This document shows, in pieces, positions 21,375-32,729 of a stretch of DNA of 64,000 nt. Positions within the stretch are counted from its first letter, which is position 1, and the number at the start of each line of letters is the position of its first letter. The notes under the pieces were generated by a model. That model was given only the letters and a program-made list of their open reading frames with translations. It did no database searches and was not told the DNA's origin. The translations under genes and the position numbers were made by a program. Source of the stretch: Desmodesmus armatus (taxonomy: Eukaryota; Chlorophyta; Chlorophyceae; Sphaeropleales; Scenedesmaceae). Where the stretch lies: contig VIIQ02000009.1 of NCBI GenBank assembly GCA_007449985.2, positions 124,001 through 188,000 on the forward strand, read 5' to 3'.

Positions 21375-21619
21375 CAGCTTCAGCCTCTGCGATCTTACTA
21401 CAACAAGTACAAGCTTGTGCTGCCTTCCAAGCACCTGCAGGCTGCTGGAGGATAGTAACCCTAGTAACACCATGTACACCTACGTGCTACAAACATAGCT
21501 GGGGCATACTCTGCGCAGTGTGCGTAGTGCCCACAGCAGTCAACCCAAGACCAGCAGTATACGCAAGAAACAACTGCACCCGCACGACAGCTTCAGCCTC
21601 TGCGATCTTACTACAACAA
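21375..21619 (+). repeat. Short direct repeat pair
   Basis: A 32-nt segment starting CAGCTTCAGCCTCTGCGATC is identical at 21375-21406 and 21588-21619. A related ACAAGTACAAGCTTGT motif occurs at about 21340 and 21403. No coding sense is seen. Confidence 0.85.
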
Positions 21620-23167
21620 ACAACTGCGCCCTCAGCACTGCTACATGACACGCTCTTGTGATGCAACCATCAAGAGCACTTCGTAACAAACACCAATGCA
21701 TACAACACGTTGCTGTACTGTGGCTCTGCATGTTTTCTGCGTTGCAATGCACCGCCAGATGGCACCACATGCTGAGCCACATGTGTTGTATGTTGGCATA
21801 CACCCGCTGTCACCTCGCTGCACCTAGTCACAACAAACACCTGCACACCCTGCCATATATCTGTCCACGCTGCGATCTATCGTCACACAACTCTGCAACT
21901 ATACAACCGATGGTGTGCAACAATCATTCCTGACAGTACTCCAGTGCTACTGCAGCATTCCTTGACACAGTCCCCTGCAGAGGACAGGCTCAGAAGTAGC
22001 AGTAGCAGCAGGGCCAGCCGTCCCACCCCGTCCTCAGGCAAATCACAGGGCTACTTGCAACCACCCCAGGCCAATCACATCAGACGATCGCTGGTACAAC
22101 AAGGTCACGAGTCATGGCACTGCTTGATGATGGCAGCTGATGCATGCTCCTATATTGGCCACACAGCCTTGCCACGCCTGACCATAACTGACAACATCAC
22201 ATCGCCAGCATGCAGTGCATGCAAACCACACGCTCGGTGAGGCAGGCCCGAAAAGGCTGGGACTGCAAGCACTGCAGTGCAGCTGCACACAGCTTGCTGT
22301 GTCAGCACCAACATGCAGTCTGCAGCTAGCCGGAATCCTACATCTGCACGAAGACAGGTCACAGCAAGCCTATATAACAGACACAACATACTAGTACACA
22401 GTAGCTACATAATCCAGCTGTGCTGCAAGGCCACAGATCATGTAGCAGCACAACACAACATGCGTTGACGTAAGCATAAACATACATGAAGGTTGGAAAG
22501 GGAGATGTAACAGCCGCTGCATCATGCTGCTCTGCGCTGTCAGTCCCGCTAGTCTGGATACTTTCACCACTTGGAAGAACTCCCAGCCTGCCAAAGCTTG
22601 TGATGACCGGAGGGTGTATGGTCAACCACCAAAACATCTGGTTGATCCCCTTCACCACTGCTGGCCGCTACAAGGGTGGGCGGACATCAACGGCTTGGAC
22701 CAGCCTCGACCACCATACGGCAACACACCACCCACAGTCAGGGCAATGATCCAACACAGTGCTGCACTGTGTGCTGCAACAGCCACTGTCCACGCTGACA
22801 CAGCGCTAGTGCACATTGCACCATACCGCATGGATTGGCAATCACACACAAGCACAACATTCAACACCCCGGCACCACCATGCACGCACCCAAACACACA
22901 GCCCCAGCACACCCCAACCCACAGCAGCCAGAACAGTACCACCAGCGGCGGCACCATCCTCTCACCATCCAACCAATGCACTGCACTCGACCTACAGCCC
23001 CTTTTGGCGCACCACAGCCCTACTGCAGAGGGAAAGACCACCTGCCAGCCCACCCCTCACCAGCCCAGCTGCCCTGCACTGTGGCATCGGCAATGGAGGC
23101 CAGCCAGCTGACAAAAAAGGTTGGGAGGGTCATGCAGGGCAGCAGCCCAGCAGCTCAGTGGTGCCTT

Positions 23168-26100
23168 TCATGTGGAGGAGAAAGCCCCAGCCTTCCTGCC
23201 GCTGGGCTTCTGTGCGGCATTCTGCACGAGCTCCTTGACAGTGGTGCGCTTGGAGGGCTTGGTAGGTGTACGGTGGTGGGCGGCGGCACCTGGTGCAGCA
23301 ACAGAAGCAGCGGCAGAGGAAGGGGCGAGTGCAGACCAGGTACGGCAGATGTTGCATCATTGCTGCATGCGTGGGCTACACATGGGTGCCTAGCACACGT
23401 ACATTGAACATGTCACATACTTTGACTCTCTCTATCAATCTAATTCCTGTGCACCACGCCCCGCAACGTGCAGCAGGTAACAGCTGCAGTTGATTGCCAA
23501 GCTAAAGCAGCAAGACGTCCTACGCAGAGCGGTAGGGTTCAGTGCATGTGTAGTACGCATTGTGTACTGTCTAAAACCTACGCTGCTGCAAAGAGAAAGC
23601 CACAAGGATCCTCACCAGGGTTGAACCGCTTCACAGCCAGCATCCCGCGGCGAGACTGTTTGTCTGCTGCCTTGGCAGGTGAGTCGTCAGAAGCTCCAGG
23701 CAGCAGGGGTTCTGTACAGCAAACAAATGGCCGACAGGAAAGGTAGGGAAGTCAGTCCGGCAGTACATGCTAGGTGTGAGACACCCACCCACCCAAGTGG
23801 GGGTTACTGTACACACACCCAGTGCGTCCACAATAAGTTGAAACTGACTGGCTGACCTGTCTTGCTGACCTTGTAGTGCATCAGCATGTACTACTACCCA
23901 AAAACATGCACCACCTGCCAGCACCCAACACCGGCAGGCCCCTCCATCCATCCCTGAACCAGATATGAAGTTCCTGGCAGGGACAGGCCCTACGCTCGTC
24001 CAATTACCACACTCACCCTCGGTGCCAGATGTCATGTTGGCCTCAGCAGTAGCAGGAGCATCGGCAGCGGCAGCCACCAAGGGCCGGGCGGCGTTGACCG
24101 GCATCATTGCAGTGATTGTCACTGTGATGTTGGCCAGCATCTGCTGACTGCCAGCAGTGCTAGCAGCCGCCTCAGCAGAAGTAACACCAGCAAGACCAGC
24201 AATGCCAGCAGCGATAAGCGATGCAGCCTCTGATTCAACCGCCTTGTTGACTGCAGCCGCTGCTGCTGCCTCGAATGCTGCCAGGGAGGTGGCGTTGGTG
24301 GGGGTGCTGCTGTTGGGGGGCAGCGCCACGTGCACTGCAGTGTGCATGGTCGCATTGATGACAGGGTAGGGCAGGGGGCTGGTGTTGGTGGTGTTGGTGC
24401 TCTTGGTGGAAATCCAGCCAGCCACAGCTGAGGTGATCAGGACAGCAGCAGCAGAAAGGGCAAGCAGCAGCAACAGAGGAAGGGAAGCACGGTTAGTGAA
24501 AGGGCATACAGCATAGTGCGACTGGGGGGCGGTTGAACAATGATTTCACCCCAATCAAAAGAGGGTCTGGCAGGCATTGTGCAACAACAACAACCCTACA
24601 GTACTTGAAACCTCACCACTGACTGGGAGCTCGGCTGAACACAACGTTGGCACGCTACACTGCAGGTTTTGCAACAACCAAGTCTCTCTGCAGCATGTCG
24701 ACCCACCCAACAGGCCACGGCCGACGTAGTGGATGCCAGAGGCAAGCATCTGGGCGGGATAACTCCCGCCACGGCCTCCCCCGGGCATCCCAACCTTTTC
24801 TTGCTGCATGCCAGCACCTTCACCTGAGGGGGTGGCGGTGCTTCCTGCATCCAGCAACAGCAGCAGCAGCAGCAGCAGTACGGCAGCAGGGGGAAGAGCA
24901 AGCAGCGGCAACAGAGAGGGGAGAGCGCGCGCAATTGACGAGCGGCATACAGCAGCCTGATGTGGCGGGGCGGGCAGCAGTGAAACTTCACCTCATCCCT
25001 ACCAAAAACCCGCACAATAGAGGGTCTAGCAGGCGTGGTGGATCAAAAAACCCACTGTACTCAAAAACGCAGGAAGGGATAGGCACAACATCAGCATGCT
25101 TGCAGGTTTGCAAACAAGCTATTAGCGTCTCTCGCCGGTATGTCGACCCACCTAGCAGACCGCGGCCGTTGTGGTCAGTGCTGGAGGCTTGCATGTTGAT
25201 GGAGTCACTCTGGGCGGAATCATCACTCCCGCCTCGGCCTCCCCCGGGCAGGAACCGCATCACCGCAAGCAGGAAACGGTAGACACTACCTTGCTGCGTG
25301 TCGGCACCGTCACCTGAATAGGTGGCAGTGGTACATGCACCCCCAGCAGCAGCAGCAGCAGCAGCAGTACAGCAGCAGGAAGTTCAGCAAGCAGCGGCAC
25401 CATAGACGCGATGGAGGGGGGCATACAGATATTGCGCCCGGCCGCGGTGGGACTTCAACCCTTTCCCAAACAAAAAAAGTTGACTGGCAGGGGTGTGGAC
25501 GAAACAGCCATTCTTGTACATCTACCACTGTCATGGAAAGTGTAGGTAACATAACAACAGCACGCTGCATGCTGGATTGCTGACCAGCACATGCGTCTTG
25601 CTAGTATGCCGACCCACCTAGCAGGTGGCGGCCGGTGTGGTCAGTCTTGACGGGATAACTCCCGCCTCGGCCTCCCCCGGGCAGGAACCGCCTCACCGCC
25701 AGCAGGAAGCGGTAGACACTACCGAGTGGACCTGCACGCGAGAATGGCAGCAGGGGCCGTGTCGGACTGGGTACAGCATCACTGTGCATCTTGACTGCAT
25801 TGGCCTAGTACATTGTCCATTTGATGAACTGCGGCTTGCGCCTACGATCTAAACTCAGCATGCGCATACCTTGCTGGGATGATGATCCCTTCCCCAAGGC
25901 AGCCTGCGTGCTGCTGGTTGGGGCTGTCCTGTGGGGCGGGGGCTTGACAGAAGTGTGACCTGCAGCGCACAGGAACCGGGGTGTGAGGTGTGAGAGACAC
26001 TTAGCTTGATGACAATGCATACAATCCTACTGACAGCCAGCAATCGTCTCGTCAGGGTGCACCCAGTTTGAGTGTGTGTGTGGAGGGGGAGGGGTCAGCG

Positions 26101-27814
26101 CACAAGTAAGCAGGGTGTGTGTGTGTGTGGGGGGGGGGGGGGGTGTCAGCGCGCAGCGGGGGTGGCAGCACATAAGCGGCATGTAGCTTCCGCCACAGAC
26201 AAGGTGTGGCCCTCCTGTGCTGTGGGGACAGCATGTTGTTTCATCTGCAACACCTCACAGGTGCAGCTAGGGGAGGGGGAGCGTCAGCGCACATGCAAGG
26301 GGTGCAGCTTCCAAGTTGCATGAGACAGGGTGTGGCGCAGGGGCGGCGCTGCAATGAATGACGCGTGGGAATGAAGTGCGCAACCTGTAGACCTATGGGG
26401 GAAAGGAGGCCATCCAACTGAGCAGCTGCCGAGGTTGCGGTGTAGTATGTACACGTTTTTGAAGCAGCAGCAATTACTGCGCCCTGCGCACGAGCAAGGA
26501 TGCGGGGGCGCAAGCCTGTTATAACCAGGGACCTGCCGGTAGATGTTGATGAACGAGAGAGCAGGGAAGCAGGGGGCATTGGGATGCCAGCGCGCTGACA
26601 GCACAGCACACTGCAGGTGTGAGGCTAAGGTTTGTGGGCTGTGCGCAAGCTGCGCGTGCTACCCAGAAGCTAGGAGACACCGTGAGGCTAGGCGCAGGCA
26701 CCAGGCATAAGCCTGGGCAGACAGACAGCACGTGGCGCATTCATCACAACGATGCGCCTGCAGGGTGTTGTCCATGCAGGGTGCAGAGAGGGAGTCAAGG
26801 GCGTCAACATGTGCTTTACAAGGCCTGCACTGCAGAACCACCCTTGTACCCTCCCCTCCCCTCGTGGGCCTGATGGGAGCCCAGCCCCCATACCCCCGGC
26901 AGGCTTCACTTACCGTGCTGAGGTGTGCCCCCAGCATCCACCCTGTCCCCAAACACACGGTAGATGGTGTTGATGGGTGCCTTCTGGCCGGTGTAGATGG
27001 GTGCCTGCTGGCTGGCAGGGAGGAGCGGAGCATCAGATGCCTGGGCCACGCCGTTGTTGCTCTGGAGGGTGTCATTGCTTGCCTTTGTCGTTGGCGGGGA
27101 TGCCTGGGCAGTGACGACTGCAAGAGCATGGGGTGGTGAGCATGGTATGACACAGCAGGGCAGGGTAGCACCAAGCAGCACACACGTGTCAGGGTCGGGT
27201 GCAGGGACAAGTGCTGCGTGCTTCATTTAGGGCTGAGTGGGCACAAGACCCCCGGCTAGGAATGGCTACTGCTGTGGTTCGTCTATGCACGTATTGCCTG
27301 TGCTGCTGCATCTTTTGCTGCTACTGCACTGCCCAGCCTGGGCAGCCCTGCAGGGGCAGACACCAGCGGTCCCTTTACCCCCTGTAGGACCTCCTGCTGT
27401 GGTGAGCCACGCTACGCTGGCGAGAAAGCTGCTGATATCACTACGTTTGCGCGTTTGCAAGCCAGTGCGACCAGCACAACGTGCAGCAGGCTGCCACCGA
27501 TCATCTTCTGAGCTGGGGCACTGTGCTTCGCTGATCTGGGCCCCTGTCGCTGCTGCTGAGCACGCCTGAGGTGCCGAGAAGACCCATTGCCTTCTGAAAC
27601 GCTGACACAGGCAGCACAACCGGCCGCGGAGGAGCCAACGCCAGCCAGTTCCCAATCAAGTCTCGGCTTCATCCTGTCCTGCCTATCGCCTACTCTCGGC
27701 AATATAATAATCTATACTCACCAGATGCAACGAATAATGTCGCCAACAGAGTCCACTTGGCAGTGTCTGAGTTGAAGGTGCTGAAGCTTGATCGCAGCCG
27801 AGAGGCCGACGCTC
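23168..27814 (-). CDS. Unknown modular protein; all introns phase 1; tandem exon triplication
   Basis: Exons: 27814-27722, 27117-26914, 25959-25870, 25731-25618, 25313-25152, 24823-24707, 24427-24017, 23711-23616 and 23289-23168 (TGA). Each internal exon is a multiple of three (93, 204, 90, 114, 162, 117, 411, 96 nt) and every intron is phase 1. The first exon has Arg/Ser-rich text, then KWTLLATLFVAS, which joins VVTAQA to make one hydrophobic segment (signal peptide or type-II anchor). Pro/Ser/Thr-rich text follows, then three tandem copies of a module with PGGGRGGS and GRGLL/GRHLL, an Ala-rich region with many NxT/NxS sites (NTTNTS, NATMHT, NITVTI), and a basic tail (RTPTKPSKRTTVKEL). A secreted or membrane-anchored glycoprotein is inferred. 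The initiator ATG is unresolved; a further exon may end at 28196 (donor GTAAGC, phase 1). I do not recognise the family. Confidence 0.65.
24431..25745 (-). repeat. Tandem duplication of intron-end plus exon, three to four units of about 450-500 bp
   Basis: Three plus-strand blocks share CCCGGGCA preceded by CCTCGGCCTC/CCACGGCCTC, GGCCG..GTGGTCAGT or a related text, and CGACCCACC: about 24690-24960, 25135-25410 and 25605-25735. Each block holds the acceptor, the exon and the GTGGGT donor of one module of the all-phase-1 gene. A fourth, more diverged homologue of the intron end (CAGCAG...GGGCAAGCAGCAG...GGCATACAGCA) precedes exon 24427-24017. The apparent poly-Leu frames in these units are polypyrimidine tracts plus (CTG)n read on the minus strand. 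Confidence 0.8.
26060..26310. repeat. Degenerate GT/G-rich minisatellite in an intron
   Basis: GGGGAGGGGTCAGCGCACA at about 26085 recurs in altered form near 26140 and 26275 with poly-G and (GT)n between. It lies in the intron between exons 26914 and 25959 of the all-phase-1 gene. No function is visible. Confidence 0.5.
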
Positions 27815-29624
27815 CTGCAGCAGAACGTGACAGACGTAGTAAGGGTAATGGTCCGACAGCGTTGGAGGTGTGGTCGGGCCTTGAAGAGCGACTTGGCTCC
27901 AAGTCCCCGAGGGATGGCTAGCCATCAGTTTACATGGTCGCCCCCAGGGGGCGAGCTGCCTGCATGCATTCCTGCTATTCTCTTCAGCTCACCTTCTGTA
28001 ATCATCTTGAGCTTCTGGTTACACCAGCGGCGTTACGTTGCGCTGCTGGCACAGCTGGCAGATGCTGTAGAGAACTCCCAATTAGAATGCTTTCTTTGTG
28101 GCTTGCAATGGCTGACTGGGGCCTGCTAAAATGCTGCTGAGAGGCCTGTGCACCAGTATTTGAGGGCGTTCCGGAGCTCTGTACCTCGGGCTTACCAATC
28201 CTACTCCGAGAGTCTGACCCCCACACCCAGGCTCTGCTGCTGTCAGAACCAAGCACATTCAGATCAGGTTGAGATCAGACGTGCGGAAAAGCTGGCAAAG
28301 GGCTGAAGCGACTGACTTGGTGTCCGCGTTTAAACCGGTCGACAGGCCTAGGTGCACCATTTCACAAGTTGTGTCTTGCCGCCCATCAGCCACTGTGGGC
28401 CAGCCTGTCTTGTCATGTGGGGTGCCCTGGATGCTACATACCTTACTAAGCTTTGGTTCACCAAGTCAGCGCATCTGAGCTGCCTATCTGCCACCTATCT
28501 GGCGGTCTGGCCAATGTCATGGCAGTTGGCCCACAGCCAAGCCTTGTAAACAAGGATGCATGGCGTCTGGATAGCGTCTGACAGCACCTCAGTTGCAACG
28601 CGGTATGCATGCTGTGTATAGACATGTGTATTAGCTGATGTTCAGGACCCCCTGGCCTCTGGTGCGTGAGTGACCAACGAGGGCCAGCACACACGCGCTG
28701 CTGCTGAAGCCGCTGGTCCAGGTTGAACGGGAATAGACCAAAAGCTTTTTTCGGCACGGCGCAATACGTTCAACCCGTCTGTGACAAATTGTCACCAGGC
28801 CGTCGGTGTGATGATCAGACTCTGATCACTTGAAATGGCTCACCACAGCAGGACAGTTCACAACGCAGCTTTGATGTGCCGTTTGAGAGGGGGGAAACGT
28901 TGCTCGGGCGTCACCCCACTGCTGACTGCTGGCAGAGAGCTCTGTCCCCCTGGGTACTGGGGCCTGCTCTGCAGCCAACAGCAGCTGGTCACACTAGGGT
29001 GTGCTCGTGCCAACCGCAAGAGGCGGCCAGGCTGTTCCTGTTGGAGTCTAGCTGTTGCCAGCAAACTATCTTGTTGCCATCCTTGCTGCACAGCACCTAC
29101 TGCCTGAGTTTGCAAGCAAACGCAAGAGGGTTAACCTTGCGCTCTGCAGGTGGCACTGCCAGTTCACATCGCACGCCCAGGCCCCAATTCAGTTATCATG
29201 TAGCCAAGCATACCATAGCACAAGGAATCCAAGACCCTCAATGTTGCTGAGGGGGGACAGCAGCATTACTGAATGTGCGTTTCAGACACGGTGTGGTGTG
29301 CTTGGCCCCGAGTCTGTCAGCTTGACACCAGCACACTCAACTTCAACCAACCTGGCTGACAGGGTGGCCCCAACACCACCTTGCAATCCGCACAACATCC
29401 ACACTGCTACCAACACCCGCAGCATACCAATCTGTACAGCTGTTGCAGTTACACTGATGCAAGATGCAGAACCAATATCACCGCCGCCGCCAATGCTGGC
29501 AGCAGTTGGCTGAACCCACATGCTTTCTTCCTTGAACCGGAGCGCTGAGCTGTTGCTGCTGGGTCACTGGGCGGGGTCACTGCAGCTGCTGCTGACGCGT
29601 TCCTTGGTGTAACCCCACCCTCTC
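27815..29624. other. Unresolved 5' region of the all-phase-1 gene and 3' side of the thioesterase gene
   Basis: 1.8 kb with no securely built exon. A phase-1 donor (ATTG|GTAAGC on the minus strand, ending 28196) follows Ser/Arg-rich coding-like text without an in-frame ATG, so it may be an upstream exon. TTACA at 29449-29453 (TGTAA on the minus strand) lies about 175 nt past the thioesterase stop and is a plausible polyadenylation signal. Confidence 0.4.
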
Positions 29625-29721
29625 CTAGTTTTTTGGCGGCAGCACCTTGCGCAGGAATGCTCCCACATCAGCAATCTCCTGAGGCACAGCCTGCAGCAGC
29701 ACAGCAACACGTGTGCACCAT

Positions 29722-29754
<33 letters not shown>

Positions 29755-32555
29755 CCAGGAGCACCAGGTACCACGTCAGCGCAGGCACTACCAGCAACCA
29801 CATGGTGCCACCACAGCCTGCCTACGTGCTGCGCAGGATGGCAGCAGTCCCTGCTTGCCGTGATAAATCAGCAGCACATCACCCGGACAAACCCATGACA
29901 CTGCTTGTAAAGTCCGCCACCCTTGCCCACGCAACGCACAAATAAACGCTGTGTCTGTGCTGTGCGCCCTGCTCACCGAGTGCGCCATGCCATTGTAAGT
30001 CTTGAAACTGATGTCAGCGCCTGCTTCCTTCAGCAGGTTGTACGTGTCCACACCAAACTTGTAAGCTACCTGCGCCCAACACACAGTGCAACGCAAGGTG
30101 TTGGGGACACAGTAGCAACCTGCGCTCCTGCCCTTCACCTGTCGGCTGATAAAAGTGATGCGCTGCACCCATAGCCCCCTAAGCCGCGCAGAGAGTGCAT
30201 GCATGCTCCCAACGCAGGGGCAGCTGCAGCTGGGCGCAGACATTCGCGATGTTGCAAACTATGGCCCTGCAAGAGCCTGATACTGCACAACCTGAGCACA
30301 ACCGCGACCGCGCTAACTGCATGTGGGGTGTGTGCGCCACAGCTGCAGCTGGCACGATGGTGCTTTTGAATCATCAAGCAGCTGCATAGTGGCCAACCAA
30401 AGAAAGCCGCCTACCGTGTAGTCCATGTCGCCATGAGCCTGGAAGATGGGTGTCTTCTGGTTGGCCTCTGAGATGAGGGGCGGCTCCTTGCGCAGCGGCA
30501 AGTAAGTGCTCAGGCCTGGAGACAGCAGCAGGACAGGCAGCAGCGGCGCAGCACACATGCTTCTGATTGCATGGAATTTTTTGACGCTCTTTGGCATTGT
30601 CACCTCCATCAAATCATCAAGTGTCTCACAACACACAGACAGGCAGGACGAGCATACGGCAACACCAAAATCTAGCAGTGGGTTGCACTGCTGCGCCTGG
30701 ATTGAGTCCCTGCCGCAACATGCCAGAAGGTCGGACCATTGGATAACAACACGTGGTTGCCAGTGCCAAATCAGCAGTGCCTGTGGCTGCAGGTGCAGGC
30801 CACTCACCCACAATGCCTGCCAGCTTGTGTTTGCTGCGCAGCATCAGCATCGCCACAGCACCGCCTTGGCTGAAGCCTGCCACCACCACACGCTCACTAG
30901 GGACGCCGGCCGCCACCTCAGCCTCTACCAAGCTCTCAATGTACCTGCAGGAGCAACACACAACAAGTTTGGTGATGACTTCATATTCGTGGCCAGCAGG
31001 GAGCAGAGCAGAAAGTCTCAGCACTCGTCACGGCATGTGCGCGCTGTACTGCCAAGCTGTGCCGTTCACTCTCCTGCATTTGCCCCCCTGATGGTGGCAA
31101 CAGCGCATGTGCTGAAACCTGGCTGTGTCCGTGTCTGACGCAAAGTGTTGGCGATTCACAACACTCTTTCAACAAACCAAAGAAACATCCAACAAAAAAA
31201 CACTCACCGCTGGCTCTCATGCAGTCCCTCCTTGTCCTCCCGTGCATTGATGTCCTCCAGGCTGGCAATGTCATACCAGCCAGGCATCTGCATGCCAAAG
31301 TTCACCGTGATTGGCCGCTGCAACAGCAGCAGCAGCAGCAGCAGGACGCAGGCGCAACACAGGCACAGCCACACGCCGGTTGAGAGTACGGCAGCCGACA
31401 AAGGCAACGCCTGGGAGCAATGTGCCTACGGGAGGCGGCAGGATTGTGTTGTTGCTGGCAATTGGCTTACGCAACAGGCGCGGTCGCAACGGCTATGCAC
31501 TATCTCATGCAGTGCATGCAGCTGCTCGACTGTATTGGCTGGCGCAAGCCATGGTGGCGTTGCCAGGGTTGCTTGTGTGTGCACCATGCCCACTGTTCAC
31601 ACCCTGCTCTGCTACAGACCAGGCTGCTGGCCAACCGCTGGGTGGCCCTGCATTGCTCAGTAGCTGCAGTGCTGGCTTGGCCCCCGTCCATTCTGGTGGC
31701 AAACAGCACGGACCATCTGCTGAATGACGGCATACCGGCTGGAGAGCGCACGACTATGTGCCAAGAGCAAGAGTGCATGCGAGTCGCAGCCAGGAAAGAG
31801 TCCTACTGCGCGTGTGACTCACGTTTGGTGCATGTGGGAAGATGAACTTGCAGTGCTTGAGGTCAGGTGCCCACTCGGCACCCACAGGGGCCCAGCCATC
31901 ACCAGAATCACCTAGGCCATGCAGCATGATGATGGTGCCTGGGGCGGGGGGGGGGGGGGGGGGGGAGGTGGCAGGGATGAATGGCAGAAAGAGGGAGGGA
32001 CACGATAGGAAGTTGGAGTGCTGTGAGACGGTGCTGTCATAGCAGCAACAGCAACCAGCACCATGTGTCGTGCCGCTGTGAATCAACTGGGCAGCTGCGG
32101 AACTCTTGAGCCTGGTGATTGTACCCCGGCCGCTGCGATACAGTGCTGTGCAGCAATGATGGTGCATCACTGGGAGCAGTCGCACCTGTATGCTTCTCCC
32201 TAGCATTGAAGACAATGGGATCCCTGTAGCGCAGCTTCTGAGTCGACATGCTTCCACCACTGAAGGCCCTAGTTGCCGTGCTGTTGCTGGCGCGCTTGCT
32301 GGGAGCGGCCTTTGCTGCAGGGCTAGCTGTGCTGGATGCTGCTGCTGGGGCTACTGTGCGAGCAGGTGGTGAGGCAGGCGGGGGTGACAGTAGGTGCCTG
32401 CCTGCGTTGCTGGTAGCCTGGCTGAAGGGCCTTACTGATCTGCTGTACACACTGCGAGTAAGTCCCACAGCCATAAGCACAGCCACTACAACTACAGGTA
32501 TCAGCTTCACGTAGCTGCTAAATCGCGGGAATACGTGCTGGGCCGGTCTCGGCAT
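29625..32555 (-). CDS. Acyl-protein thioesterase / carboxylesterase with N-terminal membrane segment
   Basis: Seven exons: 32555-32186, 31938-31823, 31317-31208, 30944-30808, 30515-30415, 30069-29977 and 29690-29625 (TAG), total 993 nt, 330 residues; all phases close. From about residue 125 it follows the APT1/LYPLA fold: TIIMLHGLGDSGDGW (oxyanion side), FPHAPN then RPITVNFG, MPGWYDI, GFSQGGA with the nucleophilic Ser, HGDMDYTV with the catalytic Asp, TYNGMAHS with the catalytic His, and a C-terminal DVGAFLRKVLPPKN helix. Such enzymes remove palmitoyl groups from proteins or hydrolyse lysophospholipids. The first exon adds about 120 residues absent from soluble APTs: a basic start, the hydrophobic run YVKLIPVVVVAVLMAVGLT, and a long Ser/Pro/Ala linker. 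A membrane-tethered (Golgi, ER or plastid-envelope) thioesterase is inferred; the segment could instead act as a signal sequence. Confidence 0.9.
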
Positions 32556-32729
32556 CGCATTCTTTGTTGAGGGTGTTTCGCGACTTGACTCAAACCTTGG
32601 TCCCCCTCGGGTCACAGGTCGAGCCATTCGACATAGAAGCCTCACCCCAAAAACTGCACCACATTCGCGCAGCTTCTGTCTTGATAACTACCACGCACTC
32701 ACCCACAGCTAGATCACCAGAGGCTGAAA
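32556..32729. promoter_or_regulatory. 174-bp bidirectional promoter
   Basis: The start codons of the thioesterase (-) and the small membrane protein (+) are only 174 bp apart, so the two genes must share a compact promoter unless an unseen 5' exon exists. No specific motif is recognised. Confidence 0.55.

Larger units (their letters stand above)
19988..23167. other. Convergent 3' region with short repeats, no supported gene
   Basis: 3.2 kb between the stop of GPI (+) and the stop of the next gene (-). It must hold both 3' UTRs. Between 21100 and 21700 there are short direct repeats (listed separately). 22700-22960 is C/A-rich and full of CAC repeats. Long open frames here, such as the one across 20158-20835, show Cys/Leu/Val-rich low-complexity text without start context or conserved motifs, and I do not accept them. 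Confidence 0.5.

Noticed and set aside
22524..23238. Overlapping open frames in C/A-rich DNA
   Set aside because: All three plus-strand frames stay open because the composition (CAC, CCA, ACA) avoids stops. None shows ordinary protein text over more than a few residues.
24555..25570. Poly-Leu frames on the minus strand that look like transmembrane helices
   Set aside because: They coincide with (CTG)n and pyrimidine-rich text directly before AG acceptors of the repeated exons, with branch-point-like CTAAC nearby. They are intron ends, not membrane segments.
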